In this document: one piece after another, positions 56,169-64,000 of the stretch
Layout: each line of letters starts with the position of its first letter
How positions within the stretch are numbered: position 1 is the first letter of the stretch
Notes under the pieces: model-generated
The model's database searches: none
What the model saw: the letters and a program-made list of their open reading frames with translations, nothing else
What the model was told of the DNA's origin: nothing
Assembly (NCBI GenBank): GCA_963711455.1
Contig: CAVQEH010000004.1
Location: 496,001-560,000, forward strand
Direction of reading: 5' to 3'
DNA length: 64,000 nucleotides
Source: DATFVA01 sp963711455
GTDB taxonomy: Bacteria > Bacteroidota > Ignavibacteria > Ignavibacteriales > Ignavibacteriaceae
Made by a program: the position numbers and the translations under genes

Positions 56169-57020
56169 TTAAAAATCTCTCATCTTCTCAAACAATAGTT
56201 TCATATCTGCAGGAAGCCCGGGTTTAGTTTCTGCAAGCCTGGCTATAAGTTTCTCACCGCTGTAGTAAAAAGCGACCCGGTCGTAAGGTTTATCTTTACC
56301 GTAATTATTCCTATCAATTTTTAATCTGTCGTGAACTTTATTCTCAACGTAGCGTGCAAGCCCTTCTTTCCATTCCTCCCATAACATATATTCAAAATCT
56401 ATTTTACCGAGATGTTCTTTTAGCCTTGCTCTGAATTGTTTTGCTTTTACTATGTTATCTTCTTTTAAAGCTTGCTTATAATTATCATAAAAGTTAATGA
56501 AGACAGAATCATCATAGGGAAAAGGATGTGCAATTTCCCACGAGTATTCTTTATTCTGCATTGCGGATTTATATATTTCAAGTGTCTGCTTAAGTTCAGG
56601 TTCAACACTGTTGAACTGGCAGCAGTGAATAAACTCATGCATAACAGTTGTGTAGCCGGCGGTGGAACTGAAAGTATTAAGATTTACAATGCAGGTTGGT
56701 TTGTTATCATAAACTGAAAGCGGGAATGATGCCTGTATTCCCTCAGGCAGTGGAAATGGCTGGGATGTTTCTTTAATAAAATCATATCTACTTTCTGCAG
56801 GACTGTAATCAAAAATAAGCAAACTGTCTTTGTACGGAATAGCAACAGGTTGAAATTCATTTAGGCAAGGGCAAACATTTTTTACTTTTGTCTGCAAAAC
56901 AACAAGCACTTTAAGTGAAGAATCCAGCTTAGCAATTAATTCCTGTGAAGATAGTTGAGCAAAATTATATGACTGGAAAAGAAATGTTAATAAAAAAGTA
57001 ATGAGGAAAAACTGTTTCAT
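56169..57020 (-). CDS. Secreted HExxH metalloprotease-like protein
   Basis: A 283-residue exported protein: signal peptide (cut near YNFAQ, residue 22), then a domain with zinc motif TTVMHEFIHCCQF (HExxH, about residues 128-136) and, about 90 residues on, LWEEWKEGLARYVENKVHD, whose Glu could be the third ligand, as in gluzincin-type enzymes. No named family is recognised. Cys pairs (VCPCL, CIV, HCCQF) could form disulfides. It runs opposite to the Lys-rich gene, and a partial copy of its end is at 50680. Confidence 0.75.
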   Translation of the reverse strand: MKQFFLITFLLTFLFQSYNFAQLSSQELIAKLDSSLKVLVVLQTKVKNVCPCLNEFQPVAIPYKDSLLIFDYSPAESRYDFIKETSQPFPLPEGIQASFPLSVYDNKPTCIVNLNTFSSTAGYTTVMHEFIHCCQFNSVEPELKQTLEIYKSAMQNKEYSWEIAHPFPYDDSVFINFYDNYKQALKEDNIVKAKQFRARLKEHLGKIDFEYMLWEEWKEGLARYVENKVHDRLKIDRNNYGKDKPYDRVAFYYSGEKLIARLAETKPGLPADMKLLFEKMRDF

Positions 57021-57175
57021 AGACTTACTTTAATTGCTTGATAAACTTAAAATTTAATCGTATGAAACTTAATAATGTTTTACAAAAAATTTTTACCTGC
57101 CACGCTTAAATTATTTGGGGTCTGTTTTTAGGGGAAATTTTAAGGAATATAAATGTATAAACAAATAGGTTTTAC

Positions 57176-57436
57176 TTAAAGCGATTCAATATAAAGATCA
57201 TCAACATAGCAGTATCCCCAGGTCTCCCCGGGTTCAAACGACTGAATTACAGGATGACCGGTTTCGTGAAAGTGTTTTGTTGCGTGCTTGTTCTTCGAGT
57301 TATCACAGCATCCAACGTGACCGCAGATCTTGCATATACGCAAATGTACCCATGTATCGCCCATCTCAAGGCATTCTTTACATCCCTTTCCGCTTGGGGT
57401 GACATCCTGTACCTGGCTTATATGTTCGCATTCCAT
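57176..57436 (-). CDS. UBP-type zinc-finger protein
   Basis: An 86-residue protein that is all one ZnF-UBP domain: CEHISQV, CKECLEMGDTWVHLRICKICGHVGCCDNSKNKHATKHFHETGHPVIQSF and ETWGYCYVDD. Cys and His ligands for up to three zinc ions are in place. In eukaryotes the fold binds ubiquitin C-termini; stand-alone bacterial members have no known role. It lies between the metalloprotease-like gene and the RNA helicase, all on the minus strand with wide gaps. Confidence 0.93.
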   Translation of the reverse strand: MECEHISQVQDVTPSGKGCKECLEMGDTWVHLRICKICGHVGCCDNSKNKHATKHFHETGHPVIQSFEPGETWGYCYVDDLYIESL

Positions 57437-57602
57437 AATTTACCGTCTATTGAATTAATTATTCTTTGTCTTTTGAAAACAACATAAAACAAAAAATATT
57501 ATTGGGGAAATTGAATGATCACAATGCAGGGTAAATGTTAAATAATTTTTCTATTCCCGCACAACTCACCATAAATCAGGGCGAGCAGTAACATCCTGAA
57601 AT

Positions 57603-58868
57603 CTAACTTTTTACTTTAAACCTGCGGAAGCTCCTTCCCGGGCGGTTTCTCGAACTCTTTCCAAATCCGAAGGATCCCTTCCTTCCGCCAAAATTATTTT
57701 GAACTCCCGGGTTCTCACCTTCTTTAATATCAACAATTTTATATGGATGATCAGCGATAACTGAAATGGGCTGCTTTATCATCCTGTTGATAGAACTAAG
57801 GTAACTCAGCTCTTCCGGATCGCAGAATGAAAGAGCAGTTCCGCCAAGACCAGCTCTTGCCGTACGGCCGATACGGTGAATGTATGCTTCGGCAAATTCT
57901 GGAATATCGTAATTAAAAACGTGAGATAACTTCTCAATATCAATTCCGCGTGCAGCTATATCCGTTGCAACAAGAACTCTTGTCCGGTTCAATTTGAAAT
58001 TATTGAGTGCACGCTGCCTTGCCTGCTGCGATTTATTGCCGTGAATAGAATCTGCGCGTATTTGAGCATCATTTAAAACTCTTGTAATCACATCTGCACT
58101 GCGTTTTGTTCTTGTGAATACAAGTGCCGATTCAATGTTTTCATTCTTCAGAATATGAAGAAGCAGTTTCTTTTTATCCGATTTGGTAACAAAGTAAACC
58201 GCCTGCTTAACAGCCTCAACTGTTTTTTGCTCAGGTGAAACTTCAATTTTGACCGGGTTGATTAGAATTGAGTTTGCAAGCCTTGTAATTTCTGAAGGCA
58301 TAGTTGCAGAGAACAACATAGTTTGTCTTTTTGAAGGCAGCTTTTCAATTATCTTTTTAACATCGTTTATAAAGCCCATATCCAGCATCCGGTCTGCCTC
58401 GTCAAGCACAAACAATTTTATGCTGCTAAGGCTTATATATTTCTGGTTTATCAGGTCGAGAAGTCTCCCCGGTGTAGCGATAAGAATATCCACACCTTCT
58501 CTCAGCCTAAGTGTTTGCGCTCTTTGAGAAACTCCGCCGAACACAACTGCAATCTCCAGGTTTGTATGCTTTCCGTATGCGTTAAAGCTTTCGCTTATCT
58601 GTAGGGCAAGCTCTCTGGTTGGAGTAAGTATTAGTGATTTAATTATTCTTTTTGATTTGCGGTATTCTTTTTCGGCACTGAGGATCTGCAATATTGGAAG
58701 AGCGAATGCTGCCGTTTTACCTGTGCCGGTTTGCGCACAGCCGATAAGGTCCTTTCGTTCAAGAATAACAGGAATTGCCTGCGTTTGGATGGGTGTGGGT
58801 ATTGTGTAACCTTCGCTTGCTAATGCCGTTTGCAACGGCTGAATTAAATTCAGTTTTTCGAATGACAT
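57603..58868 (-). CDS. rhlE: DEAD-box RNA helicase (RhlE-like)
   Basis: A 421-residue ATP-dependent RNA helicase: Q motif (TPIQTQAIP), motif I (AQTGTGKTAAF), Ia (TPTRELALQ), Ib (TPGRLLDL), II (DEAD), III (FSATMP), V (VATDIAARGIDI) and VI (HRIGRTARAG). The short C-tail is Arg/Gly/Phe-rich (NNFGGRKGSFGFGKSSRNR, then SFRRFKVKS), as in RhlE and cold-inducible helicases, and would hold RNA. It helps ribosome assembly and RNA turnover, often in the cold. The gene stands alone. Confidence 0.95.
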   Translation of the reverse strand: MSFEKLNLIQPLQTALASEGYTIPTPIQTQAIPVILERKDLIGCAQTGTGKTAAFALPILQILSAEKEYRKSKRIIKSLILTPTRELALQISESFNAYGKHTNLEIAVVFGGVSQRAQTLRLREGVDILIATPGRLLDLINQKYISLSSIKLFVLDEADRMLDMGFINDVKKIIEKLPSKRQTMLFSATMPSEITRLANSILINPVKIEVSPEQKTVEAVKQAVYFVTKSDKKKLLLHILKNENIESALVFTRTKRSADVITRVLNDAQIRADSIHGNKSQQARQRALNNFKLNRTRVLVATDIAARGIDIEKLSHVFNYDIPEFAEAYIHRIGRTARAGLGGTALSFCDPEELSYLSSINRMIKQPISVIADHPYKIVDIKEGENPGVQNNFGGRKGSFGFGKSSRNRPGRSFRRFKVKS

Positions 58869-59153
58869 ATAACTTTCTGTTTAATTTGCCGTAAGAAAAC
58901 TATTTCACGGTCTGATTAGAACAGAAATGTTTTTACAGCGGGTTAATAAATTAAGATTTGTAAAACGGTGCGATCAGGATATGTAAGTATGAAGGCATAT
59001 TTTAAAAATCAACTGACCTAAGTTACGCTAAATATACCATAACTCAAATAATTTAATTGCATTTTGATAATCCCTTTAGTGAATGGGAAGAAACGCTTTG
59101 GGTTTTTTCAATCATCAACTTCAGACTTACCCGTCACAGCCTCTGCCGGGCTG

Positions 59154-59212
59154 TCATCCTGAGCCGAGCCGGTCGAAGGATGATGCATACCCAATGTCAC
59201 GGTCGACCGTGA
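59154..59212. repeat. Intergenic inverted repeats with a 16-bp palindrome
   Basis: TCATCCT (59154-59160) and AGGATGA (59177-59183) bracket a G+C-rich centre. Then comes a perfect palindrome, TCACGGTCGACCGTGA (59197-59212). Such TCATCCT/AGGATGA repeats recur in many Bacteroidota genomes. They lie in the 360-bp gap between the helicase and a lipoprotein gene; the gap holds no gene. Confidence 0.7.
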
Positions 59213-59228
59213 AAGCCAGAATTGATTT

Positions 59229-59804
59229 TTAATAGACCCACGTTCCGTCTATTTTAATTGTTACTCCAGAGGCTGAGAGTGTCTCGTGAAAATTAGTTGC
59301 ATTATCATTATTATAATAATTTACAGGGGTGAAATTAACAGCCCCCATCCAGTCATCTGCACTTATAACATCATCATCCATAAGATCTATGTTATATGTC
59401 TGATCCATCGGGACATTATAAGGAAGGCTGCCGGCATTCGATGAACGCGGCTCTGTAAAAACAAAACTGTCATAAGCGGTCTCTAAGACAGCATCTTCTC
59501 TGACATCAGACTGGTAAACATAAGTGCTGCTTCCTGATTTACCCATCCTTACATATATATCGGGGTTGCGGGTTGGTGAATTGGGAAATACGTTCCAGTC
59601 CCATTTATCGCCGTTTGGTTTAGTTGCGGGAAAATTTGTAACTGTTATGCTTTCAACCCTCATATACCGCGGTGTATTTATTACAGGATCTTTTCCCCCG
59701 CTCCCGGTATTATCAGGTGAAACCGGGTTATTCATTTTTGTACACCCAACAAATAATATTGATGCAAAAAACACCGCAAATGTAATTTTAATTAGGCTTT
59801 TCAT
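59229..59804 (-). CDS. Lipoprotein of unknown function
   Basis: A 191-residue lipoprotein (lipobox LFVGC, Cys at residue 21), with a short Pro/Gly linker (NNPVSPDNTGSGGKD) and a beta-rich domain (RVESITVTNFPATKPNGDKW through TVTIKIDGTWVY-like end). The start VESITVTNFPATKPNGDKWD and acidic loops (DLMDDDVISADDW) resemble C2-type calcium-binding folds, but this is a guess. Likely outer-membrane attached. The next gene upstream on the other strand is 312 bp away. Confidence 0.7.
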   Translation of the reverse strand: MKSLIKITFAVFFASILFVGCTKMNNPVSPDNTGSGGKDPVINTPRYMRVESITVTNFPATKPNGDKWDWNVFPNSPTRNPDIYVRMGKSGSSTYVYQSDVREDAVLETAYDSFVFTEPRSSNAGSLPYNVPMDQTYNIDLMDDDVISADDWMGAVNFTPVNYYNNDNATNFHETLSASGVTIKIDGTWVY

Positions 59805-59948
59805 TTTTTATATCCTTTGTTTGTTTAATTAAAATTTGTCGCTCTATAATTAAACGCAGTAAAAAAGAGTGAAAGTGATAACGAGGACTAAAATTTTTTA
59901 TTGGAGTAGTGAAAAATCACAAGTGTGAGTGAAGGTTAAATAATATTA

Positions 59949-59972
59949 CTGTCACGTTACGGACTGTGACAG
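59949..59972. repeat. Inverted repeat upstream of the Shedu gene
   Basis: CTGTCAC (59949-59955) and GTGACAG (59966-59972), loop 10 nt, in the 312-bp gap between divergent genes (59805-60116). It could be a hairpin or a protein site. Nothing else is seen in this gap. Confidence 0.5.
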
Positions 59973-60116
59973 CCAGAAAAATTCGTAATAAAAGCACACG
60001 TTAAAATATAATTATATTGCACCCCATCTTATTCTTTTCCTAAAAACCTGAAATAATAATTGAGTATCTTCTTTTAATTTTCTATGTTTTATTATCGAAA
60101 ATGGGAGGATTTAATA

Positions 60117-61370
60117 ATGGCACTTCAACAAATACAAACTACTTTCAATAATGTTTTTAATATGGTTAATGACGATTTAAGCAAGCTAGAGATCAAGGAA
60201 AATTCTTCTCATGACAATTGCCTTATTCACGACAATAGTGATACTACTAAATACTATAATGCCTTCATTATCCAAGACAACCCTAGAACTAAAATAATCT
60301 GTGAGGTTTCTTTTTATCGATCAAGTATAACATCAAGATATATTCCGCGCCTGATTTTTAAGAAAACTGATAATACGGCTGAAACAAAGTTTATAGATGC
60401 GAAAAAGCCAGTAATAATTAGTTTTAGGGAATCTGAAGAACCATTATTCTTTTGGAAGCTGATAGGTTTTTTAAATAGTTTCAAAGACGTTGTTGATCTT
60501 GGTGAATTTGAAAAATCCTTTCAAGTAGTGTCAAAGAATGCATATTTTATTGAGTTTGCAAATAAAGACGACAAAGAAAAAATAGAGGAAATAAAGGAGC
60601 TAATTTTAACAGCAGATTTAAAAGAAAATGATATTAAATCGATTACTTTTGAAAATAGAAAAAAAACTATTAAAGCGTTCTTATACCTTTTAAAAAATAA
60701 ATTTACCAATAATAAACCATCATTAGAACATTTTAAAAATAAATATAACCTTCAAGATGCTAAAGAAGCTGTTTGGCATTATTTTTTGAAAAAGAACGAT
60801 TGGATTTTAGGATTAAATGTTGATATTAAATTTATAAGAGATTTATATGACGAACAAAAATTGGGAATTGAAGATTCAATAGGGAGAGGAAGTCCTAAAT
60901 CTGATTTACTAGGAATATCAAACTATACTACATTAATCGAATTAAAACATTCTGGAGCTGATATTTTCAAAAAAGATAAAACAAGTAAATCCAGAGCTAA
61001 CACTTGGGATTTCACTTCCGATTTTATCGAAGGAATAAGTCAGTGTCTGGGACAAAAGTACGCACTAGATAAAAATTATAAACTAAAGAACTTCATAAAT
61101 AAAAATGGAAAGCGACTGGATACAAGCAAAACATTAACGATAGACCCAAAGACTATTTTCATAATCGGAACCAGAAAAAGAGAGTTCCCTCATGATCAAA
61201 TTGATGAACATTATATTAAGAGTGAGACCTTTGAGTTATTTAGAAGAAATAATCGTAACATTGAGATTATCACCTTTGATGAGTTATTTGAACGAGCTTA
61301 TCATATAGTATTCTCAGAGAAAATATTACCAAATTGGTTTGAAGATGATAATTTTGAAATAGAGATATAA
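60117..61370 (+). CDS. sduA: Shedu-type defence nuclease (DUF4263)
   Basis: A 417-residue protein whose second half matches the Shedu (SduA) nuclease domain: DAKEAVWHYFLKKNDWILGL (about 215-233) is the domain's entry, then a PD-(D/E)xK core with Asp263 (PKSDLLG) and Glu275-x-Lys277 (LIELKHSG), and ISQCLGQKYALDKNY as the Gln helix. Shedu is a single-gene anti-phage system. The first 200 residues are a divergent sensor region. The frame opens at 60084, but GGGAGGA at 60102 makes 60117 the start. The gene has noticeably lower G+C and many Lys/Asn codons compared with neighbours, which hints at transfer. No other defence gene is near. Confidence 0.85.
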   Translation: MALQQIQTTFNNVFNMVNDDLSKLEIKENSSHDNCLIHDNSDTTKYYNAFIIQDNPRTKIICEVSFYRSSITSRYIPRLIFKKTDNTAETKFIDAKKPVIISFRESEEPLFFWKLIGFLNSFKDVVDLGEFEKSFQVVSKNAYFIEFANKDDKEKIEEIKELILTADLKENDIKSITFENRKKTIKAFLYLLKNKFTNNKPSLEHFKNKYNLQDAKEAVWHYFLKKNDWILGLNVDIKFIRDLYDEQKLGIEDSIGRGSPKSDLLGISNYTTLIELKHSGADIFKKDKTSKSRANTWDFTSDFIEGISQCLGQKYALDKNYKLKNFINKNGKRLDTSKTLTIDPKTIFIIGTRKREFPHDQIDEHYIKSETFELFRRNNRNIEIITFDELFERAYHIVFSEKILPNWFEDDNFEIEI

Positions 61371-61642
61371 AAGGAATAAAATGGACAAACTTTATACTTG
61401 TCAAAATTTAACAAAAATATCACAACCAATTTATCAATAGTTAATAGTGAGACTAGTTTTGAGCAAAAATCGTCTTATGTTTATAAAATAATTTCGTTAG
61501 TATAGGTTATTTATCGTCAATAAAGAACCGCAACCGGGTAATAAGTATAAATCACTTTCTTTACAAGCCTGCTTATTTTTGTTTTTAAGCTGGAATGAAG
61601 CTATACCAAATTCGTTTTTAACTTTATACTAATTCAAAAAAA

Positions 61643-62086
61643 TTATTTCTGCTTTTTTGCTCTTTCTTCACTTCTTCGTTGTATTTCTTCGGGAGAAACA
61701 TCTTCAACGTGAGAAGCAATCCACCAGCTATTACCGGAAGGACCTGTAACAGCAGCATTCCGGTCACCGTAAAACTGATCAGTTGGTTCCATTATAGATT
61801 TTGCGCCGGCTTTAAGAGCTTTGTTATAAGCTTCATCTGTATTTTCAACATAAACGTATAGCATAACAGGAGCAGGCGGATTATCTTTGTTTGATTTTCC
61901 CATCATTATCACAGAGTCGCCGATTCTCACTTCACCATGATTTATTGAACCATCAGGGAGAGTCATTTTTTCAGTCTGTGTTGCATCGAATACCTGTGTG
62001 AGGAAATCCATCAGCTTTCCAACATCTTCTACAATTAAATATGGGGCTACTCTTGGGGATTCATCGGGTATAGGTTTTACTGCCAT
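61643..62086 (-). CDS. VOC (glyoxalase-like) protein, PhnB type
   Basis: A 147-residue protein of the vicinal oxygen chelate fold in the PhnB/YycE branch: SPRVAPYLIVEDVGKLMDFLTQVFDATQTEK at the start, HGEVRIGDSVIMMG, and the second half (VMLYVYVENTDEAYNKALKAGA, DQFYGDRNAAVTGPSGNSWWIASHVEDVSPEEIQRR). The late DP-G-N-W-Ixx block and the VSPEE end are family traits. Enzymatic role unknown; many resemble resistance or isomerase proteins. The 270 bp between it and the Shedu gene hold no gene. Confidence 0.93.
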   Translation of the reverse strand: MAVKPIPDESPRVAPYLIVEDVGKLMDFLTQVFDATQTEKMTLPDGSINHGEVRIGDSVIMMGKSNKDNPPAPVMLYVYVENTDEAYNKALKAGAKSIMEPTDQFYGDRNAAVTGPSGNSWWIASHVEDVSPEEIQRRSEERAKKQK

Positions 62087-62331
62087 GGCAAACTCCTAAG
62101 TTTTTTAAAAGTTAATCAAAGGGAAATCGTAATGAATCTAATGATTAAAGTTGTGGGAGGCAAGGAGAACCAGAATAAATCAAAGTTTTGTGCTAAGGTT
62201 CAATAAATGTCTTTGGCTGGCAAGTCTATGGGGTTGTTAATGCTTTTAGAAGGAACAAATATTACAGATGTTTATTCCCTAACTGGAATATTAACTGATA
62301 TATATTTATTTCCCTAATAACCGCTATGTCT

Positions 62332-62402
62332 TTCAATCTTGTAGAGATTGAACATTTGTAAATCAACCTAACCACTGAACTTCACAACTCCGTTAGGAGT
62401 TG
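62332..62402. repeat. Two small hairpin repeats
   Basis: TTCAATCT/AGATTGAA (62332-62352, loop 5) and CAACTCC/GGAGTTG (62385-62402, loop 4). Both are perfect and lie in the 380-bp gap before the DUF1684 gene. The CTCCGTTAGGAG form looks like a dispersed intergenic repeat. No gene is seen in the gap. Confidence 0.65.
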
Positions 62403-62466
62403 AACTGTAACACCATCATTCCGGTTTTTATCTTATATTACAATTGAAACTCTTAACAGGAATACA

Positions 62467-63354
62467 ATGAAATCCATTATTATTTTTTTCCTTCTCTCTT
62501 TATTTATTATTTCCGGCTGTGAAAAAGATAAAGGCAATCCCAATTACATCAACTCTATTAAACAATGGCACGAGAACAGGATTAAAAGATTAAAAACCGA
62601 GAACGGCTGGTTAAATCTTGTGGGGCTTTACTGGCTGAAGGAAGGAGAAAATACTTTCGGAAGTGCCGTGGATAATGATATAGTTTTTCCTATAAGTGCA
62701 CCGGCACATTTAGGTACTTTTATTTTAACTGGTGGAAAAGTCGATGTGCAAATTAATCCCGCTGTACAGGTTCTTACAGATTCCGGAACAGTAAAGGAAA
62801 CAGAAATGAAAGATGATCTTTCCGGGAATCCTACTGTATTACAGAACGGAAGTTTAAAATGGTTTATTATAAACCGGAACGGCAAGTATGGAATAAGACT
62901 GAGAGATCTGGAAGCACCGCTTTTAAAGGAATTTAAAGGAATTGAGACTTATCCTATTGATGAAAAATGGAAAGTGGAAGCAAAGTTTGTTCCTTATCAT
63001 TCTCCGAAAGTGATAGAGATTCCAAACATTCTGGGTTCGGTGGAAGAAGATACTGTTGAAGGAAAACTTGAGTTTAAGCTTGAAGGTAATGATTACACTC
63101 TTGACCCGGTAAGTGAAGGTAATGAATTCTTTATAATTTTTGCAGATGAAACTAACGGGAATGAAACTTATGGTGCTGGAAGATTTTTATATTCAGATAA
63201 GCCGGATTCTTCAGGGAAAACCATTATCGATTTTAACAAAGCTTATAATCCTCCCTGTGCCTTTACAAAGTTTGCAACCTGTCCATTGCCGCCAAAACAA
63301 AATTATCTTCATTTAAAGATCACTGCAGGAGAAAAAAAGTACGGCAACCACTAA
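62467..63354 (+). CDS. DUF1684-domain lipoprotein
   Basis: A 295-residue lipoprotein (lipobox IISGC, Cys at residue 18). The rest is a DUF1684 domain: ENRIKRLKTENGWLNLVGLYWLKEGENTFGS near the start, KYGIRLRDLEAP mid-domain, and the signature FNKAYNPPCAFTKFATCPLPPKQNYL at the end. Crystal structures of the family show a beta-rich fold; activity is unknown. The stop overlaps the stop of the opposite amidotransferase gene, so the two converge with no spacer. Confidence 0.93.
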   Translation: MKSIIIFFLLSLFIISGCEKDKGNPNYINSIKQWHENRIKRLKTENGWLNLVGLYWLKEGENTFGSAVDNDIVFPISAPAHLGTFILTGGKVDVQINPAVQVLTDSGTVKETEMKDDLSGNPTVLQNGSLKWFIINRNGKYGIRLRDLEAPLLKEFKGIETYPIDEKWKVEAKFVPYHSPKVIEIPNILGSVEEDTVEGKLEFKLEGNDYTLDPVSEGNEFFIIFADETNGNETYGAGRFLYSDKPDSSGKTIIDFNKAYNPPCAFTKFATCPLPPKQNYLHLKITAGEKKYGNH

Positions 63355-64000
63355 TTTTCTGAACAGGCTGAAACAAATTCAGTTATCAAAGGGCTTGCAG
63401 CATTATTGAGTGCAGCCAGCTCCGGCTGGAACAGAGTTGCAATAAAGAAATGTTTTTCAGGCAGTTCAATTATTCTTACATCCCCATCTGCATCATTTCC
63501 GGAGATTACAACTCCGCTTTTTAACAGAACATCTACATATTTATTGTTTAATCCGTAGCTGCAATGGTATTCTTCAATTATTTCATCTTTTCCGTATATC
63601 TTCCATGCACGTGTACCGGGAATCAATTTTATTTTACCTTTTTGTCCAACTAATGAGCAGCTTAAAGGACTGATAATTTTTAGTCCGGCTTCAGGATTAG
63701 ACTCTGCGTGGTCGGCTGATTTTAATCCCGATACATTTCTTGCAATTTCAATTAAACAATGTTGAAACCCTCCGCAGGTTCCTAAAAAAGGAAAATCATT
63801 TTCCCGTGCAAACCTGATCGCTTTTAACGCTCCTGCTAAACTTTTATAAGGACTTGCAGGCACGCACCAGAATCCATCATATCCTGAAAGTTCATTATTA
63901 TCATTTTTATCCAGTTCATCTGTCAGAAGCCATTTATAGTCTATATTAATTTTTTGCTCTTCCGAGATTAATCTGAAAGCTTTGGGAATAGCTATGTGGG
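63351..64000 (-). CDS. CTP synthase C-terminal region-related glutamine amidotransferase-like protein (partial)
   Basis: The 3' end of a gene that runs past the window edge; an apparent start at 63863 is an internal Val codon (GTG), since the same frame is open to 64000 (PKAFRLISEEQ, then ELSGYDGFWCVP). It looks like the class I amidotransferase domain of CTP synthase without the synthase part: GFWCVPASPYKSLAGALKAIRFARENDFPFLGTCGGFQHCLIEIARN has the nucleophile region with Cys (GTCGGFQH), and HFFIATLFQPEL matches the His region. Related proteins often carry selenocysteine; here it is plain Cys. It probably lacks amidotransferase partners; the role is unknown. Confidence 0.88.
   Translation of the reverse strand, partial: HIAIPKAFRLISEEQKINIDYKWLLTDELDKNDNNELSGYDGFWCVPASPYKSLAGALKAIRFARENDFPFLGTCGGFQHCLIEIARNVSGLKSADHAESNPEAGLKIISPLSCSLVGQKGKIKLIPGTRAWKIYGKDEIIEEYHCSYGLNNKYVDVLLKSGVVISGNDADGDVRIIELPEKHFFIATLFQPELAALNNAASPLITEFVSACSEN

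Noticed and set aside
59154..59183. TCATCCT at 59154 as another copy of the regulon element
   Set aside because: Only the CATCC word matches; the GATTG and -7 parts are absent and the arrangement is a symmetric repeat.

Overview
The window is AT-rich chromosomal DNA from an organism of the Ignavibacteria/Chlorobi side of the Bacteroidota group. The best pointers are a secreted ice-binding protein with a type IX secretion C-terminal sorting tail (QNYPNPFNP type), promoters of the Bacteroidota -33/-7 form (TTG, 20 nt, TAnnTTTG), many small lipoproteins, and gene families common in that group. No rRNA, tRNA, CRISPR array or transposase was recognised. Assignments rest on reading motifs; no database search was run.

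Layout. 0.3-5.4 kb: a CheB-CheR-PAS sensor and a PAS histidine kinase, both frameshifted, then the decayed tail of a DUF4070-type radical SAM gene. 5.7-29 kb: an envelope and stress region with OmpA-type lipoproteins, tiny membrane proteins, a caspase-like lipoprotein, an Mla-type lipid ABC transporter with an AI-2E exporter, LysE and MarC carriers, the ice-binding protein, a DUF4382 lipoprotein, two SPFH proteins and a glycosyltransferase/GH130/alcohol dehydrogenase operon. 29.1-42.9 kb: an island visibly richer in G+C with a HAD protein, amino-acid permease, acetate kinase, BrkB protein, phosphoketolase, HPF-like protein, aldolase, sugar isomerase and HAD-IIB pieces, a second GH130, an intact proton-pumping P-type ATPase and a decayed 6-phosphogluconate dehydrogenase. 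Most sugar-phosphate genes here are broken. 43-50.5 kb: ion and stress functions (universal stress protein, site-2 protease, CLC channel, Na+/H+ antiporter, MscS). 50.5-56.2 kb: a mosaic of duplicated fragments and a large frameshifted multi-PAS kinase. 56-64 kb: housekeeping-like genes, a Shedu-type defence nuclease, and a CTP-synthase-like amidotransferase cut by the window end.

The most notable signal is a promoter-linked element present in 14 good and 3 weak copies, all on the + strand and all in front of genes. It has fixed geometry: GATGTAG, 9 nt, CATCC, 8 nt, GATTG, 20 nt, then a -7-like TAnnTTTG box. GATG and CATC form a dyad centred about 45 nt upstream of the -7 box, where an activator would sit. 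It precedes nearly all the tiny membrane proteins, the Mla operon, the ice-binding protein, the DUF4382 lipoprotein and the SPFH/GT4/GH130 operon. I read it as an undescribed envelope-stress regulon clustered in this stretch. It is absent from the G+C-richer island.

Two cautions. Many genes carry single frameshifts, and nearly all those outside the phosphoketolase gene move the frame the same way (net +1), so some may be sequence errors rather than true decay. Start codons were moved from the longest frame where a Shine-Dalgarno site or a signal peptide gave a better start.
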